Shown piece by piece: positions 8,774 to 16,432 of a stretch of 64,000 nt of DNA. This DNA is from Brevundimonas sp. G8 (GTDB lineage Bacteria; Pseudomonadota; Alphaproteobacteria; Caulobacterales; Caulobacteraceae): assembly GCF_902506205.1 (NCBI RefSeq), contig NZ_LR732816.1:3174993-3238992 (forward strand), written 5' to 3'. Under the pieces are notes generated by a model. It worked only from the letters and a program-made list of their open reading frames with translations, was not told the origin of the DNA and did no database searches. Within the stretch, counting starts at the first letter, position 1; each line of letters opens with the position of its first letter. Made by a program: the position numbers and the translations under genes.

Positions 8774-9871
8774 TCAGGACAAGGTCATCAGGTCCGAGCG
8801 CTCGAAGTTCTGCAACTCGTCCGCACGGCCGTCACGCACCTTGGCCACCCAATGCGGGTCGGCCAGAAGCGCGCGGCCCACGGCGACCAGATCGAACTCC
8901 TCGTTCTCCAGACGACGCAGCAGGCCGTCCAGAGAGGCCGGCTTGGAGCCTTCGCCGCCAAAGGCCGCGATGAACTCGCCGTCCAGGCCCACGGACCCGA
9001 CGGTGATCGTCGGTTTGCCCATCAACTTCTTGGTCCAGCCGGCGAAGTTCAGGTCCGATCCCTCGAACTCCGGCTCCCAGAAGCGACGCTGCGAACAGTG
9101 GAAGACATCGACGCCGGCGTCCGACAGCGGCGTCAGCCAGTCGAGCATCTGATCCGGCGTTTCGGCGATGCGGGCGGTGTAATCCTGCAGCTTCCACTGC
9201 GACAGACGCAGGATGACGGGGATGTCGTCGCCGACGCCCTCGCGCACCGCCTTGACGACCTCTGCCCCGAAACGGGCGCGTTCGGCGATGCTCGGCCCGC
9301 CCCAGCGGTCGTCGCGGGCGTTCAGGCCGCCCCAGAAGAACTGATCGATCAGATAGCCGTGGGCGCCGTGGATCTCGACGGCGTCGAAGCCGAGTTCACG
9401 GGCGGCGCGGGCAGAGCGGCCGAAGGCGGCGATGGTGTCGGCGACGTCCTCTTCGGTCATCGGCTCGAACTTGGCCTTGCCCGGCGCGGTCATGCCCGAA
9501 GGGCTGTCCACCTTGCCCAGCGGGGTCCAGTCGTCGCCGCGTCCCCGCGCCGAACCCACGTGCCAGATTTGCGGCGCGATCAGGCCGCCGGCCGCATGAA
9601 CCTCGTCCACGACGGACTTCCATTCCGGCAGGGCCTCGCCGTGGAAGACCGGGACCGCAGCATCATTACGCGCCGCGGGTCGTTCGACGACCGTCCCCTC
9701 GGTGACGATCAGACCCACGCCACCCTCGGCGCGACGGCGGTAATAGGCGGCGACGTCTGAGGTGGGGATGCCGTTCGGTGAGAAGGACCGCGTCATGGGC
9801 GCCATGACGATGCGGTTGGGCAGGGTCAGCCCCTTGATGGTGAAAGGGCTGAACAGGGCGTCGACGCTCAT
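8774..9871 (-). CDS. NADH:flavin oxidoreductase / Old Yellow Enzyme family alkene reductase
   Basis: The 365-residue protein has the OYE TIM-barrel signatures: the N-terminal SPFTIKGLTLPNRIVMAPMTR (FMN binding), the HVGS segment after APQIW, the active-site segment DAVEIHGAHGYLIDQFFW with a paired histidine, and a late phosphate-binding segment VAVGRALLADPHWV. Such enzymes reduce activated alkenes, quinones or nitro compounds using FMN and NAD(P)H. I take the start at 9871 (MSVDALFSPF) because the family begins here; an upstream ATG at 9901 adds a non-homologous decapeptide. The apbC gene ends 78 bases upstream. Confidence 0.9.
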   Translation of the reverse strand: MSVDALFSPFTIKGLTLPNRIVMAPMTRSFSPNGIPTSDVAAYYRRRAEGGVGLIVTEGTVVERPAARNDAAVPVFHGEALPEWKSVVDEVHAAGGLIAPQIWHVGSARGRGDDWTPLGKVDSPSGMTAPGKAKFEPMTEEDVADTIAAFGRSARAARELGFDAVEIHGAHGYLIDQFFWGGLNARDDRWGGPSIAERARFGAEVVKAVREGVGDDIPVILRLSQWKLQDYTARIAETPDQMLDWLTPLSDAGVDVFHCSQRRFWEPEFEGSDLNFAGWTKKLMGKPTITVGSVGLDGEFIAAFGGEGSKPASLDGLLRRLENEEFDLVAVGRALLADPHWVAKVRDGRADELQNFERSDLMTLS

Positions 9872-9949
9872 CGGATTTCCTTGGATATCGGTAAGACCCA
9901 AGGTGGCGAATAGGGTTGCGTTTGAAAACCCCGCCCTCGCAGATATTTT

Positions 9950-11017
9950 CTAAAGGCCGAGAGCAGCCACGATACGACCAGCGATGGCGTCGAATCGTTC
10001 GGCGATGTCTCCTGACGGATCGGCGACGACGGGCGGACGACCCGCGTCTCCCCCCTCGCGCAGGGCGGCGTCCAGCGGCAAATCGCCCAGGAACGGGATA
10101 CCCAGACGCTCAGCCTCGGCCTTTGCTCCGCCCTGACCGAAGACTGGCCCGCTCATGTTCTCGATCAGGCCCAGCGTCGGCACGTTGACCCGCTGGAACA
10201 GCGTGTGCGCCCGACGGGCGTCGGCCAGCGCAACCTCTTGCGGCGTCGAGACGATAACGGCTCCGTCCAGGGGCGTCTTCTGGATCAGCGTCAGTTGCAC
10301 GTCGCCCGTGCCCGGCGGCAGATCGACCACCAGCACGTCCAGCGGCGCCTCGGCCTTGCCCCAGCGGGTCTGGGTCAGCATCTGTGTGATGGCCTGGGAC
10401 GCCATCGGGCCGCGCCAGATCATGGCGTCGTCCATCTTGGTCAGCAGACCGACCGACATGGCCCTCAGACCATGGGCGACGTGCGGGACGATGGCCCCGT
10501 CCTCATAGGCCGGCTGGCCGCTGACCCCCAGCATGGTCGGCAAGGACGGCCCATAGACATCCGCGTCGAGGATGCCGACAGACAGGCCGCGCGCAGCAAG
10601 CGCCGCCGCCAGGTTCACGGCGACGGTGGACTTGCCCACCCCGCCTTTTCCGCTAGCGACGGCCAAGACACGGCGGACATGGGCCGGACGATCGGTCGGG
10701 ACCGGGGCCTTGGCCCTTCCCTGATCCACCGCCGCCTTGGACAGGCCTGCGGTGCGCGGCGCAGCAGCGAGCTTGGTCTCGGCGGTCAGGATGACAGACA
10801 CGCGCGCCATGCCGGGAATGGCCTTCAGCGCCGCCTCCGCCGCGTCCCGAACGGGCGCATAGGCGGCGGCCTGGCTGCGATCGACCTCAAGCGCGAAGCC
10901 CGCGCGGTCGTCGGCCACCACCAGCCCCTGAACCAGACCGGCGGCGACCAGCCCCTGACCGGAAACCGGGTCGATGACGGTGTCCAGGGCGGCGAGGACG
11001 GCGGTGCGTTCGACCAA
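9950..11017 (-). CDS. apbC: Iron-sulfur cluster carrier protein ApbC/Mrp (ParA-like P-loop ATPase)
   Basis: The protein (355 residues from the proposed start) has an N-terminal MIP18-like domain (AVLAALDTVIDPVSGQ). A Mrp/NBP35 ATPase domain follows, with the deviant Walker A ASGKGGVGKSTVAVNLA near residue 110, the segment DADVYGPSLPTMLG, and LVVDLPPGTGDVQL. It assembles or transfers Fe-S clusters in the cytoplasm. I place the start at TTG 11017 because GGAG lies 6 bases upstream and the MIP18 domain begins immediately; a longer frame would run into the divergent miaA. The CxxC near the C-terminus seen in some Mrp proteins is not evident here. Confidence 0.9.
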   Translation of the reverse strand: MVERTAVLAALDTVIDPVSGQGLVAAGLVQGLVVADDRAGFALEVDRSQAAAYAPVRDAAEAALKAIPGMARVSVILTAETKLAAAPRTAGLSKAAVDQGRAKAPVPTDRPAHVRRVLAVASGKGGVGKSTVAVNLAAALAARGLSVGILDADVYGPSLPTMLGVSGQPAYEDGAIVPHVAHGLRAMSVGLLTKMDDAMIWRGPMASQAITQMLTQTRWGKAEAPLDVLVVDLPPGTGDVQLTLIQKTPLDGAVIVSTPQEVALADARRAHTLFQRVNVPTLGLIENMSGPVFGQGGAKAEAERLGIPFLGDLPLDAALREGGDAGRPPVVADPSGDIAERFDAIAGRIVAALGL

Positions 11018-11043
11018 GGCGGTCTCCAGAAGACTTGCAGGCG

Positions 11044-11964
11044 ATGATGCGCGCGTTCTATCGCCCTCGAACCCGTCCCGCGAGCCACGATTTGTCCCAA
11101 CCGCCCTCAATCACCCTGATCGCCGGCCCGACCGCCTCGGGCAAATCGGCGCTCGCGCTGAAGATGGCGCGCGAAACTGGGGCGGTGATCATCAATACTG
11201 ACAGCCAGCAGCTTTACGCCGACCTGCGCATCCTGACCGCACGCCCATCCGCCGAGGACGAAGCCCTGGCCGATCATCGGCTGTATGGCGTCGCAGACGC
11301 TGAGGAAGCCTGGTCGGTCGGACGCTGGAGCCGCGCGGTCTTGGCGCTGCTGGACGACCTTCGCGCAGGAGGACGGCTGGCGATCCTGGTCGGCGGCACG
11401 GGCCTTTATTTCATGAGCCTGACCCGAGGCTTGGCGGACATTCCGGCCGTGCCGAACGCGGTACGCGACACGGTCGAGACCGACTATGCGACGCAGGGCG
11501 AGGCGGCTTTCCGCGCTCGTCTGGGCCAGATCGATCCCGACGCGGCCAAGGCTATCGAACAAGGCGACCGCCAGAGACTGGTTCGCGCCATGAGCGTCTT
11601 CATCGCCAGCGGGCGGCCGCTGAGCGCGTGGAAGGCCGACACCCTGCCGCTGTTGCCGCCTGGCTCATGGACAGGGCTAGTCATCGAACCCGACCGTCAG
11701 CGGCTTTACGAAAACTGCGACCTGCGGGTGGGCTGGATGATGGATCAGGGCGCTCTGGACGAAGTTCAGGCTCTGCTGGCGCGCGGCTTGAGCCCTGCCC
11801 TGCCCGCCATGAAGGCGGTCGGCGTTCGAGAACTGGCCGCCCATCTGTCCGGCGAACTGACCCGCGACGATGCGGTCGCAGCGCTGAAACAGGCGACCCG
11901 CAACTATGCCAAACGCCAACTGACGTGGTTTCGGAACCAGACGGCCGACTGGACCCGCGTTTGA
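11044..11964 (+). CDS. miaA: tRNA dimethylallyltransferase
   Basis: MiaA adds a dimethylallyl group to A37 of tRNAs that read UNN codons. The product is about 306 residues with Walker A AGPTASGKSALALKMA. The next motif INTDSQQLYADLRILTARPS has Gln-Leu where many homologues have the substrate-site DSMQVY form, and LVGGTGLYFMSLTRGL is present. The C-terminal helical part ends KRQLTWFRNQ, typical of the family. The start is unsure: ATGs at 11044 and 11047 and a later TTG near 11092 are all possible, with no strong ribosome-binding site. The tmRNA promoter begins 14 bases after the stop. Confidence 0.93.
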   Translation: MMRAFYRPRTRPASHDLSQPPSITLIAGPTASGKSALALKMARETGAVIINTDSQQLYADLRILTARPSAEDEALADHRLYGVADAEEAWSVGRWSRAVLALLDDLRAGGRLAILVGGTGLYFMSLTRGLADIPAVPNAVRDTVETDYATQGEAAFRARLGQIDPDAAKAIEQGDRQRLVRAMSVFIASGRPLSAWKADTLPLLPPGSWTGLVIEPDRQRLYENCDLRVGWMMDQGALDEVQALLARGLSPALPAMKAVGVRELAAHLSGELTRDDAVAALKQATRNYAKRQLTWFRNQTADWTRV

Positions 11965-11978
11965 ACGCAACGCGGCGC

Positions 11979-12007
11979 TTGGAATGCGTCCGGGCAGCGC
12001 CTATATT
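11979..12007 (+). promoter_or_regulatory. Sigma-70-type promoter of the tmRNA gene
   Basis: A -35 element TTGGAA (11979-11984) and a -10 element TATATT (12002-12007) are separated by exactly 17 bases, just after miaA and just before the tmRNA acceptor piece. The predicted transcription start is about 12014. The near-consensus match fits an abundant stable RNA. Confidence 0.75.
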
Positions 12008-12013
12008 GGTTCT

Positions 12014-12345
12014 GTCCGGTTTCGGCCGGACTATAGCGATAAACGCGCTTGTAATAAGCGGACCGGACCCGGGTGCGATTCCCGGCGGCTCCACCAACTT
12101 TCTCCCCGCGTTATCGGCGGAGGCAGCATGGGGCCGACTAGCATCGACGGACGTGTAAAGAGGATTGCTTTCGCTCGTCCTGGCCCACCGTATCGGGCCA
12201 TTTTCTAACTGCGAACGATAACTTCGCTGGAGAAGTCGCTCTCGCCGCGTAATGCGGTTCGGGTGATTTCGAATCTTAAGTCCTAGGGGTTCAGATCCTT
12301 GGGCGGGGCCTGTCGGGAGCCTGGCAACAGAATCCCGGCGCTTTT
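12014..12345 (+). ncRNA. ssrA: Two-piece (circularly permuted) transfer-messenger RNA
   Basis: The gene has the permuted order known in alphaproteobacteria. The acceptor piece comes first and ends in the T-arm (stem 12069-12073 with 12081-12085) and GGCTCC-A-CCA at 12087-12096. A spacer of about 33 bases follows. The coding piece then begins GGGGCC at 12130, which pairs with GGCTCC across the two pieces (one G-U pair), and continues with the tRNA-like GACTAGCATCGACGG. The tag reading frame is at 12211-12252. A stem CGCTT/AAGCG lies at 12046-12060, and TGGCCC/GGGCCA at 12181-12200 is probably part of a pseudoknot. Both outer ends are approximate: the 5' end comes from the promoter, and the 3' end from a hairpin at 12314-12337 followed by TTTT. 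tmRNA rescues stalled ribosomes. Confidence 0.92.
12211..12252 (+). other. tmRNA proteolysis-tag reading frame
   Basis: Within the coding piece, GCG (resume codon) to TAA encodes ANDNFAGEVALAA. With the alanine charged on the tRNA-like domain, the full tag is AANDNFAGEVALAA. Its N-terminal half is the same as the Caulobacter tag as I recall it (AANDNFAEEFAVAA), while the C-terminal half differs (GEVALAA). The last residues, LAA, are the classical ClpX recognition end. Confidence 0.93.
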
Positions 12346-12447
12346 CCAAATCATCGGTATGGCGACAAATCGGTTCGCTTAACCCTCAAGGCATCTTTCG
12401 CCATCGCATCCGCACGTCTATCAGTCGCGCTCTATTGCGAGGTGACG

Positions 12448-12921
12448 ATGAGCGACCAGGCCCCTCCGGTCGATGAGATGCAGTATGAGCGGCTGGCGCA
12501 CGAGGCGCTGCGTGGCGTCCTGCGCGCGGCGCTGGAACGGGTGCTGGCCGAAGGTCTGCCCGGCGCGCACCACTTCTACATCACCTTCAAGACCCGCGCC
12601 GTCGGCGTCAGCGTCGCGCCCGACATCCTGGCGAAATATCCCGAAGAGATGACGGTCGTGCTGCAGCATCAGTACGACGATCTGCGCGTCGAGCCCGAGC
12701 GTTTCTCGGTCAAGCTGCGTTTTGGCGGCATGCCCAAGAGCCTGGTGATCCCCTATTCGGCGGTCACGCGATTCTATGATCCCAGCGTGCAGTTCCTGCT
12801 GCAGTTCGAGGATCCGCAGCTTCTGGAAGAGATCGAGGAAGAGCCGACCCCGCCGCAGGACACCGATCCGTCGTCGGAAGGTCCCAAGGTCGTGTCGCTG
12901 GATCAGTTCCGCAAAAAATAG
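12448..12921 (+). CDS. sspB: SspB-alpha family ClpXP adaptor
   Basis: The protein (157 residues) resembles the alphaproteobacterial SspB, which tethers ssrA-tagged proteins to ClpXP. It has an N-terminal helix (YERLAHEALRGVLRAALERVL). The substrate-binding beta core follows (HHFYITFKTRAVGVSVAP, MTVVLQHQYDDL, FSVKLRFGGMPKSLVIPYSAVTRFYDPS). An acidic, proline-rich flexible linker (LEEIEEEPTPPQD) leads to a short C-terminal ClpX-binding tail (KVVSLDQFRKK). ATG 12448 is preferred because GAGG sits 5 bases upstream; a GTG at 12442 is also in frame. It begins about 100 bases after the tmRNA gene that encodes its ligand. Confidence 0.93.
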   Translation: MSDQAPPVDEMQYERLAHEALRGVLRAALERVLAEGLPGAHHFYITFKTRAVGVSVAPDILAKYPEEMTVVLQHQYDDLRVEPERFSVKLRFGGMPKSLVIPYSAVTRFYDPSVQFLLQFEDPQLLEEIEEEPTPPQDTDPSSEGPKVVSLDQFRKK

Positions 12922-12927
12922 CCGGCG

Positions 12928-13287
12928 TCAGTCGCGGCGAGGATAGGAGCGGATTGTGATCCGCTCTCTTTCGCCCTCGCGCCGTTCAACCAGCAACCGC
13001 GCGACCTGGGCGTCGTCGTGGAACAGATAGCCCTTGATGGAATCGAGCAGGGCCTTGGCCAGGTTGTCGAGATCCATCCACGGCGGCTCGCCCACATGTT
13101 CCATGCGTATTTCCACGACATGGTCGCCCCATGACGGCCGCGCGGCGCGCCATTCCTTGCGCATGAACTCATAGACCAGCGGCTTGTAGTATTTGGCCTG
13201 GGTGGTCAGGCCGTCGATGACGATCTCGACCGCATCGCCATCTTCGCGCGCCCGGACCTTGCCGGTCCCGGTCCAGCCGGCGGTCAT
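12928..13287 (-). CDS. RusA family Holliday-junction endonuclease homologue
   Basis: The 119-residue product carries the RusA signature in [16 protein letters not shown] followed by [12 protein letters not shown]. This gives the three conserved aspartates (D-x-D-N and D-D) that bind metal in this resolvase family. The length matches RusA (about 120 residues). RusA enzymes are usually phage-borne and cut four-way junctions, but no other phage gene is seen here; solitary copies are known in some alphaproteobacterial chromosomes. It converges on sspB with a 6-base gap and is divergent from fumC over about 107 bases. Confidence 0.78.
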   Translation of the reverse strand: MTAGWTGTGKVRAREDGDAVEIVIDGLTTQAKYYKPLVYEFMRKEWRAARPSWGDHVVEIRMEHVGEPPWMDLDNLAKALLDSIKGYLFHDDAQVARLLVERREGERERITIRSYPRRD

Positions 13288-13394
13288 GCGACGCCTGCCG
13301 GTGTAAGGATGTCCGCGCTCTTCTTGCCCTGCATGACGACCGTGCTACACCGCCGCGCAACCCATCGCCACGCCTGAGAGACGAGATTCCGCGC

Positions 13395-14786
13395 ATGAGC
13401 AACGTCCGCACAGAGACCGACACCTTCGGCCCCATCCAAGTCGCCGCCGATCGCTACTGGGGGGCCCAGGCGCAACGATCGCTGGGCAACTTCAAGATCG
13501 GCTGGGAGAAGCAGCCCCTGCCGATCGTGCGCGCCCTGGGCATCGTCAAGCGCGCCGCCGCAGAGACCAATCGCGACCTGGGCAAGCTGGACCCGGCCCT
13601 GACCGACGCCATCGTCAAGGCCGCCAATGAGGTCATCGAAGGCAAGCTGAACGACCACTTCCCGCTGGTCGTCTGGCAGACGGGTTCGGGCACCCAGTCG
13701 AACATGAACGCCAATGAGGTGATCTCGAACCGCGCCATCGAGATCCTGGGCGGCGAGATGGGATCCAAGAAGCCCGTCCACCCCAACGACCATGTCAACA
13801 TGAGCCAGTCGTCGAACGACACCTATCCGACGGCCATGCACGTGGCCTGCGCGGAACAGGTGGTCAACGACCTGATCCCGGCGCTGAAGCATCTGCACGT
13901 CGCCCTGGACGCCAAGGCCAAGGCTTGGGCCCACATCATCAAGATCGGCCGCACCCACACCCAGGACGCCACGCCCCTGACCTTGGGCCAGGAGTTCGGC
14001 GGCTATGCGCAACAGGTCGCCAACGGCATCGAGCGGATCGAACAGACCCTGCCCAAGCTGATGGAACTGGCCCAGGGCGGCACCGCTGTCGGCACCGGCC
14101 TGAACGCCCCCGTCGGATTCGCGGAAAAGGTCGCGGCCCAGATCGCCGAGATCACCGGCCTGCCCTTCACCACGGCGCCGAACAAGTTCGAAGCCCTGGC
14201 CGCGCATGACGCCATGGTCTTCAGCCACGGCGCGATCAACACGGTCGCCGCGTCGCTGTTCAAGATCGCCAACGACATCCGCTTCCTCGGCTCCGGCCCG
14301 CGTTCGGGCCTGGGCGAACTGGCCCTGCCGGAAAACGAGCCGGGCTCGTCGATCATGCCCGGCAAGGTCAATCCGACCCAGTGCGAGGCCCTGACCCAGG
14401 TCTGCGTCCAGGTGTTCGGCAACAACGCCGCCATCACCTTCGCCGGCTCGCAGGGGCATTTCGAGCTGAACGTCTACAACCCCGTGATGGCCTACAACTT
14501 CCTGCAGTCGGTGCGCCTGGTCGCCGATGCGGCCATCAGCTTCACCGACAACTGCGTCGTCGGCATCGAGGCGCGTGAGGACAATATCGCGCGCGGCTTG
14601 AACAACTCGCTGATGCTGGTGACGGCCCTGAACGGCAAGCTGGGCTATGACATCTGCGCCAAGATCGCTAAGACCGCGCACAAGAACGGCACCACCCTGC
14701 GCGAAGAGGCCGTCGGCGGCGGCTATCTAACCGACGCCGAGTTCGACGAGGCGGTGCGGCCCGAGAAGATGATCTCGCCGGGCTGA
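13395..14786 (+). CDS. fumC: Class II fumarate hydratase
   Basis: FumC interconverts fumarate and malate in the TCA cycle without an iron-sulfur cluster. The 463-residue length is standard. Motifs are the N-terminal [20 protein letters not shown], the substrate segments [14 protein letters not shown] and [13 protein letters not shown], the segment [17 protein letters not shown], and the catalytic loop [16 protein letters not shown] with the serine pair at 318-319. It is transcribed alone or with the ATPase gene that begins 4 bases after its stop. Confidence 0.97.
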   Translation: MSNVRTETDTFGPIQVAADRYWGAQAQRSLGNFKIGWEKQPLPIVRALGIVKRAAAETNRDLGKLDPALTDAIVKAANEVIEGKLNDHFPLVVWQTGSGTQSNMNANEVISNRAIEILGGEMGSKKPVHPNDHVNMSQSSNDTYPTAMHVACAEQVVNDLIPALKHLHVALDAKAKAWAHIIKIGRTHTQDATPLTLGQEFGGYAQQVANGIERIEQTLPKLMELAQGGTAVGTGLNAPVGFAEKVAAQIAEITGLPFTTAPNKFEALAAHDAMVFSHGAINTVAASLFKIANDIRFLGSGPRSGLGELALPENEPGSSIMPGKVNPTQCEALTQVCVQVFGNNAAITFAGSQGHFELNVYNPVMAYNFLQSVRLVADAAISFTDNCVVGIEAREDNIARGLNNSLMLVTALNGKLGYDICAKIAKTAHKNGTTLREEAVGGGYLTDAEFDEAVRPEKMISPG

Positions 14787-14790
14787 CATC

Positions 14791-15549
14791 ATGACCGCGC
14801 TGGAGCGTCCCTACTGGATCGAAGCCATCTTCGAGCGCCGAGACGGCTGGGACGCTGAGGCCTATCCCTTCAATCTGCCTGCTGTACGGCACCTGGACCG
14901 GTTGACCTTCCATCCCAACGTCACTTTTTTGGTGGGGGAGAACGGGTCAGGAAAATCCACGCTTATCGAAGCTCTGGCTGTGGCATGGGGCTTCAATGCA
15001 GAGGGTGGGACCAAAAATTTCAACTTCTCGACTCACCAGGCGCATTCGCCCCTGCATCGATACGTGCGACCTGTAAGAGCGCCGGTGAGGGTTCATGACG
15101 GCTTCTTCCTGCGCGCGGAGAGCTACTTCAACCTCGCTTCAGAGATTGAGCGTCTGGACGCGGAGCCAGGCCTTGGGCCTCCGATCAAGGCGTCCTATGG
15201 TGGCAAATCCCTGCATGAACAGTCGCATGGCGAGAGCTTCTTTGCTCTGTTCGACAACCGGTTCGGCGGTGACGGCCTCTATATCCTGGACGAACCGGAG
15301 GCCGCACTGTCGCCGACGCGGCAGTTGTCCTTCCTGACCAAGATCCACGAGCTAGTGAACGCTCGCTCGCAACTGATCATCGCCACCCACTCCCCCATCC
15401 TGCTCGGCTATCCCAACGCCTGGATCTATCAGGCGTCGGAGCATGGGCTTGAACGCGTCGAGTACGAAGACACCGACCATTATCAGGTCACGCGCAACTT
15501 CCTGACGCGGCGCGAGATGATGCTGGACATCCTGCTGGACCTCGACTGA
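14791..15549 (+). CDS. Solitary ABC/SMC-type AAA ATPase (COG3910-like)
   Basis: The 252-residue protein has all nucleotide-binding motifs of the ABC/RecF-like class but no other domain. Walker A is FLVGENGSGKSTLIEAL near residue 50, an ABC-signature-like segment is EQSHGESFFALF near residue 145, Walker B is GLYILDEPEAALSP, and the switch histidine is in LIIATHSPILLGYP. It follows fumC by 4 bases and converges on yccF. The stretch from about 14.92 to 15.25 kb is visibly richer in A and T than its neighbours, which could mean transfer. No partner nuclease is adjacent. Its role is unknown. Confidence 0.82.
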   Translation: MTALERPYWIEAIFERRDGWDAEAYPFNLPAVRHLDRLTFHPNVTFLVGENGSGKSTLIEALAVAWGFNAEGGTKNFNFSTHQAHSPLHRYVRPVRAPVRVHDGFFLRAESYFNLASEIERLDAEPGLGPPIKASYGGKSLHEQSHGESFFALFDNRFGGDGLYILDEPEAALSPTRQLSFLTKIHELVNARSQLIIATHSPILLGYPNAWIYQASEHGLERVEYEDTDHYQVTRNFLTRREMMLDILLDLD

Positions 15550-15553
15550 CCCT

Positions 15554-15940
15554 TCAGGCCTTGTCGCGGATCGTGCGGCCGACCGGAGCCAGCGCCAGCT
15601 TGGCCAGTTCTAGGTCCTTCAAGGCGAAGGGAATGCCGATGATGGAGACGAACTCCGCCACCGCGATGATCAGATGCGTCAGTGCAATGTACCAGCCGGC
15701 GACGACGAACCAGACAATGTTCAGCACGACACCAAGGCAGCCCGCCACCGGATGCGCCTCTTGCCACACGACCTCGCGGCCAAACGGCCAGAACGAATAG
15801 CTGGCCATACGCCACGCCGCGAACGTCCACGGCAGGCCGACGACGGTCAGCGCCAGGATCGCGCCGCCAAACAGCCACAGCAGGCCGGAAATCCAGCCGC
15901 CGAAGATGAGCCAGAGGATATTGAGGATCAGGCGGATCAA
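15554..15940 (-). CDS. yccF: YccF family inner-membrane protein
   Basis: The 128-residue protein is strongly hydrophobic, with four membrane helices in two repeats of the YccF domain: the first around ILNILWLIFGGWISGLLWLF and VVGLPWTFAAWRMASYSFWPFG, the second around CLGVVLNIVWFVVAGWYIAL and SIIGIPFALKDLELAKLAL. Both halves carry the GxPWxxA/GIPFALK turn that defines the family. The function is not established. It lies downstream of the DUF2171 gene, separated from it by a strong terminator, so it is probably transcribed on its own. Confidence 0.88.
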   Translation of the reverse strand: MIRLILNILWLIFGGWISGLLWLFGGAILALTVVGLPWTFAAWRMASYSFWPFGREVVWQEAHPVAGCLGVVLNIVWFVVAGWYIALTHLIIAVAEFVSIIGIPFALKDLELAKLALAPVGRTIRDKA

Positions 15941-15986
15941 GGTCGAAGCTCCAGCGCCGCCTCATGCGACGCCTTCTAGATAGCGA

Positions 15987-16015
15987 TAAGGCCCCGCTTA
16001 TGCAGCGGGGCCTTA
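15987..16015 (-). terminator. Strong hairpin terminator after the DUF2171 gene
   Basis: TAAGGCCCCGC (15987-15997) and GCGGGGCCTTA (16005-16015) form a perfect 11-pair stem with a 7-base loop. It is symmetric enough to act on either strand. It stands 26 bases beyond the stop of the minus-strand DUF2171 gene and 47 bases upstream of the yccF start. Confidence 0.8.
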
Positions 16016-16041
16016 GGTGAATTCGCGTTAAGTCGCCGTGA

Positions 16042-16281
16042 TCAGTGCGGCTTTTCCGACCAGCGCGCCTTGGCGTCGTCCTGGGTCAGGTTCAGATGAA
16101 CGTGCTTGTCATCGACCTTTTCGACCCAGCTGACCGGGATCAGGTGGTGCTTGAAGCCGCCGGCGAAGTCCAGCTTGGCCAGCTCGATCTGGTCGCCCAG
16201 GACGTGATCGACACGCCCCACATGACCGCCGTCCGAGCCTACGACTTCGAGGTGTTCCTTGATGAGCGAAACGTCGACCAT
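16042..16281 (-). CDS. DUF2171 family protein (PRC-barrel-like stress protein)
   Basis: The protein (79 residues from ATG 16281) begins MVDVSLIKEHLEVVGSDG and continues GHVGRVDHVLGDQIELAK and HHLIPVSWVEKVDD. This is the pattern of DUF2171, a PRC-barrel-like family with a conserved histidine- and aspartate-rich C-terminus. The family is often found near general stress genes, but its role is unproven. I reject an in-frame upstream ATG at 16323 because it adds 14 non-homologous residues, and GGAG lies just ahead of 16281. A strong terminator follows the stop. Confidence 0.82.
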   Translation of the reverse strand: MVDVSLIKEHLEVVGSDGGHVGRVDHVLGDQIELAKLDFAGGFKHHLIPVSWVEKVDDKHVHLNLTQDDAKARWSEKPH

Positions 16282-16432
16282 GTCTGTCTCCAACAGTTGG
16301 GTTTGTCCTGCCGAGGAGAACACGCGGCGTTAGGCCGGGTTTCAAACGGCGACGCTTGTTCTGTGATGTGGTGACAGGCGCCGCCCCGACGCGGTAGAGA
16401 GCACGTCTCCAGACAGGGTTGGAAACAAGCGC

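Noticed and set aside
12928..13287. A prophage around the RusA gene.
   Set aside because: All neighbours are housekeeping genes and no other phage hallmark is present within 10 kb.
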